A stretch of DNA of 5,002 nucleotides from Candidatus Bipolaricaulota bacterium. Lineage in GTDB: Bacteria > Bipolaricaulota > Bipolaricaulia > RBG-16-55-9 > DRXL01. Of this stretch, positions 1 through 4,636 are shown piece after piece. The position numbers and the translations under genes are program-made. Positions within the stretch are counted from its first letter, which is position 1. Every line of letters begins with the position of its first letter. Where the stretch lies: contig JAILZC010000100.1 in NCBI GenBank assembly GCA_023512665.1, forward strand, positions 1-5,002, in the 5' to 3' direction. The notes under the pieces are model-generated. The model was not told the origin of the DNA and did no database searches. It saw only the letters and a program-made list of their open reading frames with translations.

Positions 1-865
1 GAAACGCGGTGACGATGAGTTTAAAATTCTCAGCGATCGCTCTGTTCTCTAACTTGCAGAAGCTGTAGAGTCTATGCTGTCCGTCAATGACCCAGGCGAT
101 CCCGTAGCGTTCGGGGATGTGCAGTGTGCCCACGTTGCCGTTGGCGGGTTCCCAGCGCACGCCCTCTTCAAAGCTCACGATGATATTATTGGGGAAGTTG
201 ACTTCGAGCTTCTCTTTCGAGAGTTCAGCGGCGATCTCCATGAGACGATCTTTGTCAATCATTCGTTGATAGGCTTCGGTGTGGGGGTCAGTGAGCCGGA
301 AGACGTATGCTAAGGGCATGAGCTTGGCGGCTTCTAGCTCAAAAGTGAGCAGCTCTTTGCCGAAGCGCGTCGTCTTGATGGCCGGGACAGAAATAAACTG
401 ACCTGTGTCGCGGGTGACGCCGAACTCGTCCTTCAAGAGCGATAGCAGGGCGAGCTCTGGGTTGAGCGCGTCAATCAGTTTATCATAAAAGCGTACTCGC
501 TCAGCTGTCCAGATCTTGAGTCCTTGGGAGTTGGCTTTTTGCACATCTTCGGGCTTGATCTGGGCCCAATCGAAGTTCACAATGATGACGCCGAAGTGCG
601 TTCTGTGGGGCTCAGTTCGACGCGCCTCGGCGATGGCTGACGCAAGCTTATTGATGGGTTCTAGAAGCGAGATGACCGGGGCATCTTTCTCTTTGCATTC
701 GGCGAGAATGCGATGATGTTCGTAATCGAACGCGATGTCAATCTGTTGGCCGAAGAGAAAGTGGTCGGCGCCGCCGTGGAGTTCCCCAAGTTCACTGAAT
801 TTCTCGAAGAAGCTATAGACTCTCTGCTCGAACGGGTTGTGAAAACGCACTTGAGCAGCTTTCAT
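1..865 (-). CDS. Restriction-endonuclease-like/DGQHR-domain protein (DndB-related), 3' end outside window
   Basis: This frame is open from ATG 865 down to the window edge, giving 288 codons with no stop. The N-terminal ~115 residues look like a PD-(D/E)XK nuclease fold: E13 in a first helix, D43 in QQIDIAF, then E56-x-K58 in LAECKEK. A predicted strand FGVIIVNFDW follows. The second part matches the DGQHR family: VPAIKTTRFG from residue 160, FPNNIIVSF from 224, and the signature DGQHR at 261-265 in WVIDGQHRLYSF. DGQHR proteins include DndB, the regulator of DNA phosphorothioation systems, and resemble ParB-type folds. The family often lies in defence islands, so a defence or DNA-binding role is inferred. 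The start is supported by GAGGTG at 875-870. The upstream neighbours are a DUF433 gene and a broken DUF5615 gene on the same strand. The family call is strong; the biochemical role is not known. Confidence 0.88.
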   Translation of the reverse strand, partial: MKAAQVRFHNPFEQRVYSFFEKFSELGELHGGADHFLFGQQIDIAFDYEHHRILAECKEKDAPVISLLEPINKLASAIAEARRTEPHRTHFGVIIVNFDWAQIKPEDVQKANSQGLKIWTAERVRFYDKLIDALNPELALLSLLKDEFGVTRDTGQFISVPAIKTTRFGKELLTFELEAAKLMPLAYVFRLTDPHTEAYQRMIDKDRLMEIAAELSKEKLEVNFPNNIIVSFEEGVRWEPANGNVGTLHIPERYGIAWVIDGQHRLYSFCKLENRAIAENFKLIVTAF

Positions 866-867
866 AA

Positions 868-885
868 GGCACCTCGTGAGGTTCC
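868..885 (-). promoter_or_regulatory. Ribosome binding site of the DGQHR gene inside a small inverted repeat
   Basis: The transcript carries GAGGTG at 875-870, correctly spaced from ATG 865, which fixes the start. The arms ACCTC and GAGGT (882-871) are inverted copies, so the RNA could fold as ACCT-CACG-AGGT, with a GG/CC pair outside one mismatch. This would cover the Shine-Dalgarno site. The stem is short and may matter little. Confidence 0.4.
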
Positions 886-887
886 CA

Positions 888-899
888 AATTGCGCAATT
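888..899. promoter_or_regulatory. Perfect 12-bp palindrome, candidate operator
   Basis: AATTGCGCAATT is identical to its reverse complement and sits where the candidate DGQHR promoter would begin transcription. A two-fold symmetric site here is what a dimeric repressor would use. The regulator is unknown; autoregulation by the DGQHR protein (DndB is a known regulator) or control by the DUF433 antitoxin are guesses. Confidence 0.4.
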
Positions 900-901
900 A
901 C

Positions 902-930
902 AGTTTACAAAAGAGTTTTAGGCAAATCAA
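902..930 (-). promoter_or_regulatory. Candidate promoter of the DGQHR gene
   Basis: On the minus strand TTGATT (930-925) and TAAACT (907-902) are separated by 17 bp. Each matches the sigma-70 consensus at 4 of 6 positions. This would start transcription near 895, about 30 nt before the ATG at 865. It overlaps the 3' end of the DUF5615 remnant and one copy of a short repeat, so the match may partly reflect coding history. The gene could also be read from the DUF433 promoter. Confidence 0.35.
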
Positions 931-931
931 G
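904..931 (-). repeat. Direct repeat copy 1 (28 bp), 3' tail of the DUF5615 remnant
   Basis: This segment matches 1361-1387 at 25 of 28 aligned positions, with one gap and two substitutions, in the same orientation. In the remnant's frame it encodes LDLPKTLL and the stop. An AAGCTT lies just upstream in both copies (939-944 and 1389-1394), at slightly different spacing. Confidence 0.7.
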
Positions 932-1045
932 TTCCGCTAAGCTTGTTCTCATCACTACAAGACCTGGCGTGCCTTGAGCATGTCCAGCTTGCTGAAGAAG
1001 GGGCGCCAAGCGTGCATCCAGATTTTCATCGAGCTTGAGCTTCAT
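905..1045 (-). pseudogene. Internally deleted DUF5615 PIN-like toxin remnant (46 codons)
   Basis: ATG at 1045 overlaps the DUF433 stop as ATGA, the usual layout of a DUF433-DUF5615 TA pair. The first 22 residues, MKLKLDENLDARLAPLLQQA plus GH, are a textbook DUF5615 N-terminus with the acidic LDENL motif. The reading frame then jumps to TPGLVVMR, which matches the PGIVVLR strand that lies much later in intact members, and stops at TAA 907-905. Intact family members are around 100-120 residues, so some 40-50 central residues are missing, including the TxDxDF region that completes the acidic PIN-like site. The C-terminal end is also short. A toxic ribonuclease activity is very unlikely. Because the frame is kept, a short peptide could still be made and might even bind DUF433, but this is speculation. 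Confidence 0.82.
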
Positions 1046-1290
1046 GAATCTGTCGTCAAGGGAATGGGCACATACCGCTCGCGGGCCATCTCAGCGGCAA
1101 AGGCAAGCGCCGCGCGGATGTCTTCGCGGGTCAAAGACGGGTAAGCCTCAAGAATCTCCTCTTCGGTAGCACCTGCAGCCAGATTGTCCACGATCAGAGA
1201 GACCCAGATGCGCGTCCCCTTAATGCAGGGCTTGCCAAAGCAAACGTTTGGATTAATCGAGATGCGGTCACGCCAGTTCTTCTTCCGCAT
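1042..1290 (-). CDS. DUF433 family antitoxin
   Basis: The 82-residue product carries the DUF433 core: ISINPNVCFGKPCIKGTRIW near the N-terminus, then VSLIVDNLAAGATEEEILEAYPSLTREDIRAALAFA split over predicted helices of a homeodomain-like fold. These proteins are normally antitoxins and autoregulators paired with a DUF5615 PIN-like toxin. Here the toxin gene follows with a 4-nt ATGA overlap but is internally deleted, so the antitoxin appears orphaned. The length is normal and no key motif is broken. ATG 1290 is chosen because the conserved region begins soon after it. A GTG at 1302 is in frame (86 residues) and lies at the expected transcription start of the TATAAT box at 1313-1308, so leaderless initiation there cannot be excluded. 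No strong Shine-Dalgarno site precedes either start. Confidence 0.88.
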   Translation of the reverse strand: MRKKNWRDRISINPNVCFGKPCIKGTRIWVSLIVDNLAAGATEEEILEAYPSLTREDIRAALAFAAEMARERYVPIPLTTDS

Positions 1291-1307
1291 AGCTGATCTC
1301 ACGTTAT

Positions 1308-1313
1308 ATTATA
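1308..1313 (-). promoter_or_regulatory. TATAAT -10 box upstream of DUF433
   Basis: A perfect TATAAT reads on the minus strand at 1313-1308. It places the transcription start near 1301, giving an 11-nt leader to ATG 1290 or almost none to GTG 1302. No good -35 box is seen at 16-18 bp; CTGACG at 1340-1335 is 21 bp away. Support is therefore the -10 box and its position only. Confidence 0.5.
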
Positions 1314-1360
1314 CAACGCTGTGACCCTCGTTGTCGTCAGCGGCTTTATTTCTGAGAGCT

Positions 1361-1387
1361 TTTACAAAGTGTTTTGGGCAAATCAAG
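1361..1387 (-). repeat. Direct repeat copy 2 (27 bp) between nitrilase and DUF433 genes
   Basis: This is the second copy of the 904-931 segment. Read in the same register it gives LDLPKTL, and both substitutions (CCT/CCC, ACT/ACA) are synonymous. A 1-nt loss in a T run then breaks the frame. It is followed by no ORF and preceded in frame by TGA, so it is non-coding now. The simplest reading is a scrap of a second DUF5615 3' end. The rest of the 1303-1412 gap holds only the TATAAT box; I see no convincing terminator after the nitrilase stop. Confidence 0.6.
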
Positions 1388-1412
1388 CAAGCTTCAAGCC
1401 TTCGCCAGCTCT

Positions 1413-2225
1413 TCACGGTGCTTTATACAACTCCGGCCGGCGATCTTGAAAGAGATCGTTCATCGCCGTCACGTGCTTGTCGTCGGCGGCGCTGGGGCTG
1501 ATCTCAATGATCTGCAAAGATTCTTCATTAGGCGGCGCTTGCGCGAGAATCTCGCCGTCGGGCGCAATGATCTGACTAGCCCCCGTGTATGTAAGCTTCT
1601 TCCCATTGCGCTCTTCTGTCCCGTAACGATTCGCTAAGACCCAGAAGATTCGATTCTCCATAGCCCGCACCCGCGTGATCTGCTGCCCCTTGCCCGCCAA
1701 GACTAAATTCGACGGATGACAGATAATCTGCGTCCCTTGGAGGGCCAACGCCCGCGTCGCCTCGGGAAAGAAATGATCGAAACAGACGAGCATCCCCGCT
1801 CTGGCAATGCCCAGATCGTAGACCCGAAACGGCGTGTCGCCGCGCGCAAAATAGAGCTTCTCTTCCAAAAAGAGATGGGCTTTGCGATAGACGCCCTTCA
1901 GGCCATCGGGCCCGATGAGCACCGCCGAGTTATAGCAACGTAGGGACGAACGATCGTTCGCCTCTACACGCTCGGCCATGCCCAGCACAAGCCACATATG
2001 CTTGCGTCGCGTCAGATTTTCTAAAAAGAGCGTGGTCGGGCCGGGGATCGGCTCGGCCAGCTCCGCGACTTCATCGTGTGACGTGAAGAGATACCCCGTG
2101 ATGCACAGCTCCGGCAAAACTAAAATATCAGCTCGAATTTTTTCTATCGCTTCGGCGATCTTATGGAGGTTGGCGCGCACGTCGCCAAAGGTTGGGCAGA
2201 ACTGATAGAACCCGACTCTGATCAT
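1413..2225 (-). CDS. Nitrilase-superfamily carbon-nitrogen hydrolase (amidohydrolase)
   Basis: The 270-residue product has the Glu-Lys-Cys triad of the nitrilase superfamily: E39 in LVLPELCITGY, K115 in VYRKAHLF, and C148 in MLVCFDHFFPEA, followed by the usual late MENRIFWVLANRYG region. Members hydrolyse amides, nitriles or carbamoyl groups in the cytoplasm; the length and absence of extra domains fit the amidase/omega-amidase branches. The exact substrate cannot be read from sequence. ATG 2225 is preferred because it overlaps the upstream stop as ATGA and has GGAG about 8 nt before it; an in-frame GTG at 2234 is the alternative. Overlap with the binding-protein gene implies translational coupling and a shared substrate or pathway. 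Since the upstream protein is ThiY-like, hydrolysis of an amide on an imported pyrimidine or similar N-compound is a reasonable inference. Confidence 0.92.
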   Translation of the reverse strand: MIRVGFYQFCPTFGDVRANLHKIAEAIEKIRADILVLPELCITGYLFTSHDEVAELAEPIPGPTTLFLENLTRRKHMWLVLGMAERVEANDRSSLRCYNSAVLIGPDGLKGVYRKAHLFLEEKLYFARGDTPFRVYDLGIARAGMLVCFDHFFPEATRALALQGTQIICHPSNLVLAGKGQQITRVRAMENRIFWVLANRYGTEERNGKKLTYTGASQIIAPDGEILAQAPPNEESLQIIEISPSAADDKHVTAMNDLFQDRRPELYKAP

Positions 2226-3196
2226 CGTCCACACTCCGGCGGCAGGAGATCTGTTCTGACAAGCTGAGCTAACTCCGTCGTGCGCGCGATGAGCTGGCGC
2301 TCAAAGAGAAAGCCCTGCAGCTTGGCCCACTTTTCTAGCTGATTATGGCACGGCGCCCCGACAAAGAACGCGATGGTCGCCTCGAAGAATTTTCTGTTGA
2401 GCTTCTCTTCGCGCTGCAGATCGGGGTTGGCTCTGAGAAAGAGCTGAAACGCGCGCTCAGGCTCTTGTACGGTGAGCGCCACCGCGCGCGCCAGCGCCCG
2501 TAAGAATCTTTTCAGCAGCTCTGACTTTTGTCGAGCGACGGTCTCATTGGCGATGAAGACGAGCTGAGGATGATCGGGAATCCCATGCTCTTCAAAGGGG
2601 AAGAAGACCGTCTCTTTGCGCTCTTGGACTTCGACCAAGATCTTTTCGACGTTGCGGAACGCGCCGATGGCGTCGACTTGGCCGGTGAGGAGCGCCGGCA
2701 GCGTGTCGAACCCCACGTTGATCAGGGTGTAATCGCCGGGCTTGAGCCCAGCGGTTTCGAGCATTGCGGCCCACAGAACGGGCTCTTCGGGTTCGAGGGA
2801 GTAGCCGATCTTGCGGCCCTTAAAGTCTTTTAGGGTGCGAATGCCGCTTTCTGCCAGCGCCAACAACCCCCCTAAAGGCTTCTGAATCAGCGACCCCACG
2901 GCTGTCAGCGGCACATTCTGCGAGCGAATGACAATGAGATTGATCGGGGTCGTTATAGCCAGATCGGCTCTGCCGGCAGCGGCGAGCTTGGCCGGATCGC
3001 TGGGGTCAAAAGCTGTGGGGGCTTGCACAGAGATAGCTAAGCCTTCAGCAGCGAAGAACCCCATCTCTTGGGCGACATAGATCGGGACGTGATTGGGGTT
3101 GGGCAGCCAGTCCAATACTAAGACAAGCTGGGATTGCGCTGAGCTGGGGAGGAAAGCCCAGACAGATAGAAGCACAGCAAGAGCCAAGATTCGCAT
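2222..3196 (-). CDS. NMT1/THI5-like ABC transporter substrate-binding protein (ThiY-like)
   Basis: The 324-residue protein begins with a signal peptide, a hydrophobic stretch from residue 3 to about 16 and a likely cut after SSA at 20. There is no lipobox cysteine, so a soluble periplasmic protein is expected. After it comes LVLDWLPNPNHVPIYVAQEM with GFF, the hallmark of the THI5/ThiY group, then LKDFKGRKIGYSLEP and VDAIGAFRNVEKILVE, where ThiY proteins have a similar aromatic/Asn/Glu segment. ThiY binds formylaminopyrimidine for thiamine salvage; the related SsuA/TauA group binds sulfonates. The DWLPNPNH motif favours a pyrimidine-type ligand, but this is inference. AAGGTGAT just before ATG 3196 and a good promoter support the start. 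It is the first gene of a unit with the nitrilase gene. The ABC permease and ATPase genes are not in the window, so it must use a transporter encoded elsewhere. Confidence 0.88.
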   Translation of the reverse strand: MRILALAVLLSVWAFLPSSAQSQLVLVLDWLPNPNHVPIYVAQEMGFFAAEGLAISVQAPTAFDPSDPAKLAAAGRADLAITTPINLIVIRSQNVPLTAVGSLIQKPLGGLLALAESGIRTLKDFKGRKIGYSLEPEEPVLWAAMLETAGLKPGDYTLINVGFDTLPALLTGQVDAIGAFRNVEKILVEVQERKETVFFPFEEHGIPDHPQLVFIANETVARQKSELLKRFLRALARAVALTVQEPERAFQLFLRANPDLQREEKLNRKFFEATIAFFVGAPCHNQLEKWAKLQGFLFERQLIARTTELAQLVRTDLLPPECGR

Positions 3197-3214
3197 CTCA
3201 CATCACCTTCGGAG

Positions 3215-3242
3215 ATTATAGCGGTGAGCGACGCGCGTGCAA
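3215..3242 (-). promoter_or_regulatory. Promoter of the binding-protein/nitrilase operon
   Basis: On the minus strand TTGCAC (3242-3237) and a perfect TATAAT (3220-3215) are separated by 16 bp, placing the start near 3208, just before the Shine-Dalgarno site AAGGTG and ATG 3196. The leader is too short for a TPP riboswitch, so if the genes serve thiamine salvage they are not controlled by one here. Confidence 0.68.
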
Positions 3243-3245
3243 CTG

Positions 3246-3254
3246 TGCTATAAT
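3246..3254 (+). promoter_or_regulatory. Extended -10 promoter of msrBA
   Basis: TGCTATAAT is a perfect extended -10 element (TGn plus TATAAT at 3249-3254). No -35 match is seen at 17 bp, which extended -10 promoters can do without. The start would be near 3261, followed at once by the ribosome binding site. It begins only 3 bp from the -35 box of the divergent operon. Confidence 0.66.
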
Positions 3255-3265
3255 AATTCTGTGAC

Positions 3266-3271
3266 AGGAGG
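3266..3271 (+). promoter_or_regulatory. Strong Shine-Dalgarno site of msrBA
   Basis: AGGAGG lies 5 nt before ATG 3277. It fixes the start and predicts efficient translation from a very short leader. Confidence 0.85.
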
Positions 3272-3276
3272 CGCTC

Positions 3277-4227
3277 ATGGCGCATCACAAGAAGCCCTCA
3301 CGTGAAGAGCTGAAGAAGATTCTGACCCCTGAACAATTTGAGGTCGTCTGCAACTGTGGCACGGAACCCCCGTTCCAGAACGCCTACTGGGATCACCACG
3401 AGCAGGGCATCTACGTAGACGTCGTCAGCGGGGAGCCGCTCTTCTCGTCGTTCGATAAGTTCGATTCGGGCACGGGCTGGCCCAGCTTCACCAGACCCAT
3501 CGAGCCAGAAAATATCATTGAGAAGCCAGATTATTCGTATGGGATGGTGCGCACGGAGGTGCGCTCCCAGCACGGCGACTCGCACTTAGGGCACGTCTTC
3601 GACGACGGCCCGCCGCCGACGTATAAGCGTTACTGTATCAATTCGGCGTCTTTGCGTTTTGTGCCCGTAGCCCAGATGGAAGCCGAGGGCTACGCGCGGT
3701 ATCTGGAGCCGTTCATTCTCGCGGGGTATATTCCTAACCGAGAGGTCGTTTACTTGGCTGGTGGCTGCTTCTGGGGAATGCAAGAGATTTTGAGAAAGAT
3801 TCCCGGAGTCGTCTATACTGATGTCGGCTACACCGGCGGCAAAGTCCCTAACGCGACCTATCGGCATCATCCTGGCCATGCTGAGGCCGTCAGAGTCATC
3901 TATGACACAGAGAGACTCTCTTTCGAGCAGCTCTTGAGATATTTCTTTCGGATGCACGACCCCACGACGCCCAACCGTCAGGGCAACGACGTTGGGGAGT
4001 CGTATCGCTCGGCGATCTTCTATCACACGGAGGAGCAGCGCCGGATCGCGCGAGACTTCATAGAGCGTCTCAACAGATACAGCAAGTGGGGCGGGCCGAT
4101 TGTGACGCAGGTTGAGCGCGCGGGCCCGTTCTGGCGCGCTGAAGAAGAGCATCAAGATTATCTCCAGAAGCACCCAGGCGGCTATACGTGTCACTATTTG
4201 CGTCCGGAGTCTATTTTGGGGTTTTGA
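3277..4227 (+). CDS. msrBA: Fused peptide methionine sulfoxide reductase MsrB-MsrA
   Basis: This 316-residue cytoplasmic enzyme repairs oxidised methionine. The N-terminal MsrB domain (about 8-146) reduces the R-sulfoxide: [36 protein letters not shown] and the catalytic C120 in [11 protein letters not shown]. The zinc-binding CxxC pairs of many MsrBs are absent ([10 protein letters not shown] stands where one would be), so this is the metal-free type; C25/C27 near the N-terminus are resolving candidates. The C-terminal MsrA domain (about 155-316) reduces the S-sulfoxide: catalytic C164 in [19 protein letters not shown], and C305 in [10 protein letters not shown] as likely resolving cysteine. 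Both domains look complete. The B-then-A order is the less common fusion order. Its partner would be thioredoxin. It has its own extended -10 promoter and no signal peptide. The stop lies 2 nt from the convergent HicB stop. Confidence 0.96.
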   Translation: MAHHKKPSREELKKILTPEQFEVVCNCGTEPPFQNAYWDHHEQGIYVDVVSGEPLFSSFDKFDSGTGWPSFTRPIEPENIIEKPDYSYGMVRTEVRSQHGDSHLGHVFDDGPPPTYKRYCINSASLRFVPVAQMEAEGYARYLEPFILAGYIPNREVVYLAGGCFWGMQEILRKIPGVVYTDVGYTGGKVPNATYRHHPGHAEAVRVIYDTERLSFEQLLRYFFRMHDPTTPNRQGNDVGESYRSAIFYHTEEQRRIARDFIERLNRYSKWGGPIVTQVERAGPFWRAEEEHQDYLQKHPGGYTCHYLRPESILGF

Positions 4228-4229
4228 TC

Positions 4230-4445
4230 TTATGAGGGCACCGCGACGGGCTTTGCTTTGGTCGTTGGCGCCGGCACTGGTTGCCCTGATTCTCTCAAAG
4301 CTTCGATGTAGAGCGTGATGGCTTTTCTCATCAGCCGTTCGGCCTCTTCCAGCGTATCTCCGGCGGCGACGCAGCCGGGCAGGTCTGGCACGTAGGCAGA
4401 GTAGTTCTTGCCGGTCCATTCATAGATGACGACGTATTCTTTCAT
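4230..4445 (-). CDS. HicB-like antitoxin (UPF0150 type)
   Basis: The 71-residue product has the compact HicB fold: a first strand YVVIYEWTGKNYSAYVPDLP, then GCVAAGDTLEEAERLMRKAI, and a helix to about residue 54. The conserved YVPDLPGC and T-x-EEA segments are intact. It ends in a Pro/Ala/Lys-rich tail and lacks the C-terminal ribbon-helix-helix or HTH DNA-binding domain of long HicBs. Such proteins bind and silence the HicA mRNA interferase. GAGG lies 7 nt before ATG 4445. The gene directly upstream should be hicA, but only a stub remains, so this antitoxin has no working local partner. Orphan HicB-like proteins occur and may act on HicA toxins encoded elsewhere. TAA is 2 nt from the msrBA stop, so the two convergent transcripts have no room for a private terminator. 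Confidence 0.85.
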   Translation of the reverse strand: MKEYVVIYEWTGKNYSAYVPDLPGCVAAGDTLEEAERLMRKAITLYIEALRESGQPVPAPTTKAKPVAVPS

Positions 4446-4518
4446 TTGTTTTCCTCAATAGTGCGTGCGACTACCATCCATCGGCTTCCAACCGTTTGAG
4501 CACATCACGCACCTTCAT
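4444..4518 (-). pseudogene. hicA toxin stub, truncated and internally deleted
   Basis: From ATG 4518 the frame reads MKVRDVLKRLEADGW and then TAG (4473-4471). This is the standard HicA N-terminus, in which DGW is normally followed by a short segment and the GSHRQ motif carrying the catalytic histidine. Intact HicAs are around 60-80 residues, while only 73 nt separate this ATG from the HicB ATG, so some 100-170 bp are gone. In another frame the last codons before HicB read VARTIEENK and end with TGA overlapping the HicB ATG as ATGA. This may be the original hicA 3' end, joined out of frame by the deletion. No functional toxin can be made. The start has only a weak ribosome site. Confidence 0.72.
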
Positions 4519-4636
4519 CTTGTTAGCTTATCACACGAGGCGTTCCTTCTCCAGCCGCTACTGGATCGGCTAGCCCCCATGCTGCTCAATTACTTCGTCA
4601 ATCTCCCCCATCAGTCGAATGGTCTCCCCAGGGCCA
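4519..4636 (-). other. Decayed intergenic stretch between DUF559 and hicA stub
   Basis: No intact gene is seen. On the minus strand one frame is open for 37 codons from 4683, overlapping the DUF559 3' end, to a TAG at 4572-4570. It ends in ETIRLMGEIDEVIEQHGG and then continues PIQ, TAG, RLEKERLV, TGA. The helix-like composition suggests the tail of a former gene with two nonsense changes. I do not recognise the family, and chance is possible at this length. Confidence 0.3.

Noticed and set aside
74..940. Three plus-strand open frames opposite the DGQHR gene
   Set aside because: They are shadows of the minus-strand gene, whose frame carries the nuclease and DGQHR motifs.
1303..1412. Rho-independent terminator after the nitrilase gene
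   Set aside because: No stem followed by a T run was found on the minus strand in this gap.
1374..2833. Plus-strand open frames opposite the nitrilase and binding-protein genes
   Set aside because: No domain, no ribosome sites, and the minus strand holds complete catalytic and binding motifs.
3197..3276. TPP riboswitch ahead of the ThiY-like gene
   Set aside because: The whole divergent gap is 80 bp and is filled by two promoters; no riboswitch-sized leader exists.
3586..4419. Long antisense open frame (277 codons) opposite msrBA and across hicB
   Set aside because: It is arginine-rich with no recognisable domain and is the mirror of a clearly coding MsrB-MsrA frame. Long antisense frames are common opposite such codon usage.
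4471..4572. Possible recoding of TAG as an amino acid, since three frames here are interrupted by TAG while confirmed genes end in TGA or TAA
   Set aside because: Only a few short, decayed frames are involved and the hicA stub is also shortened by a deletion. Simple gene decay explains it.
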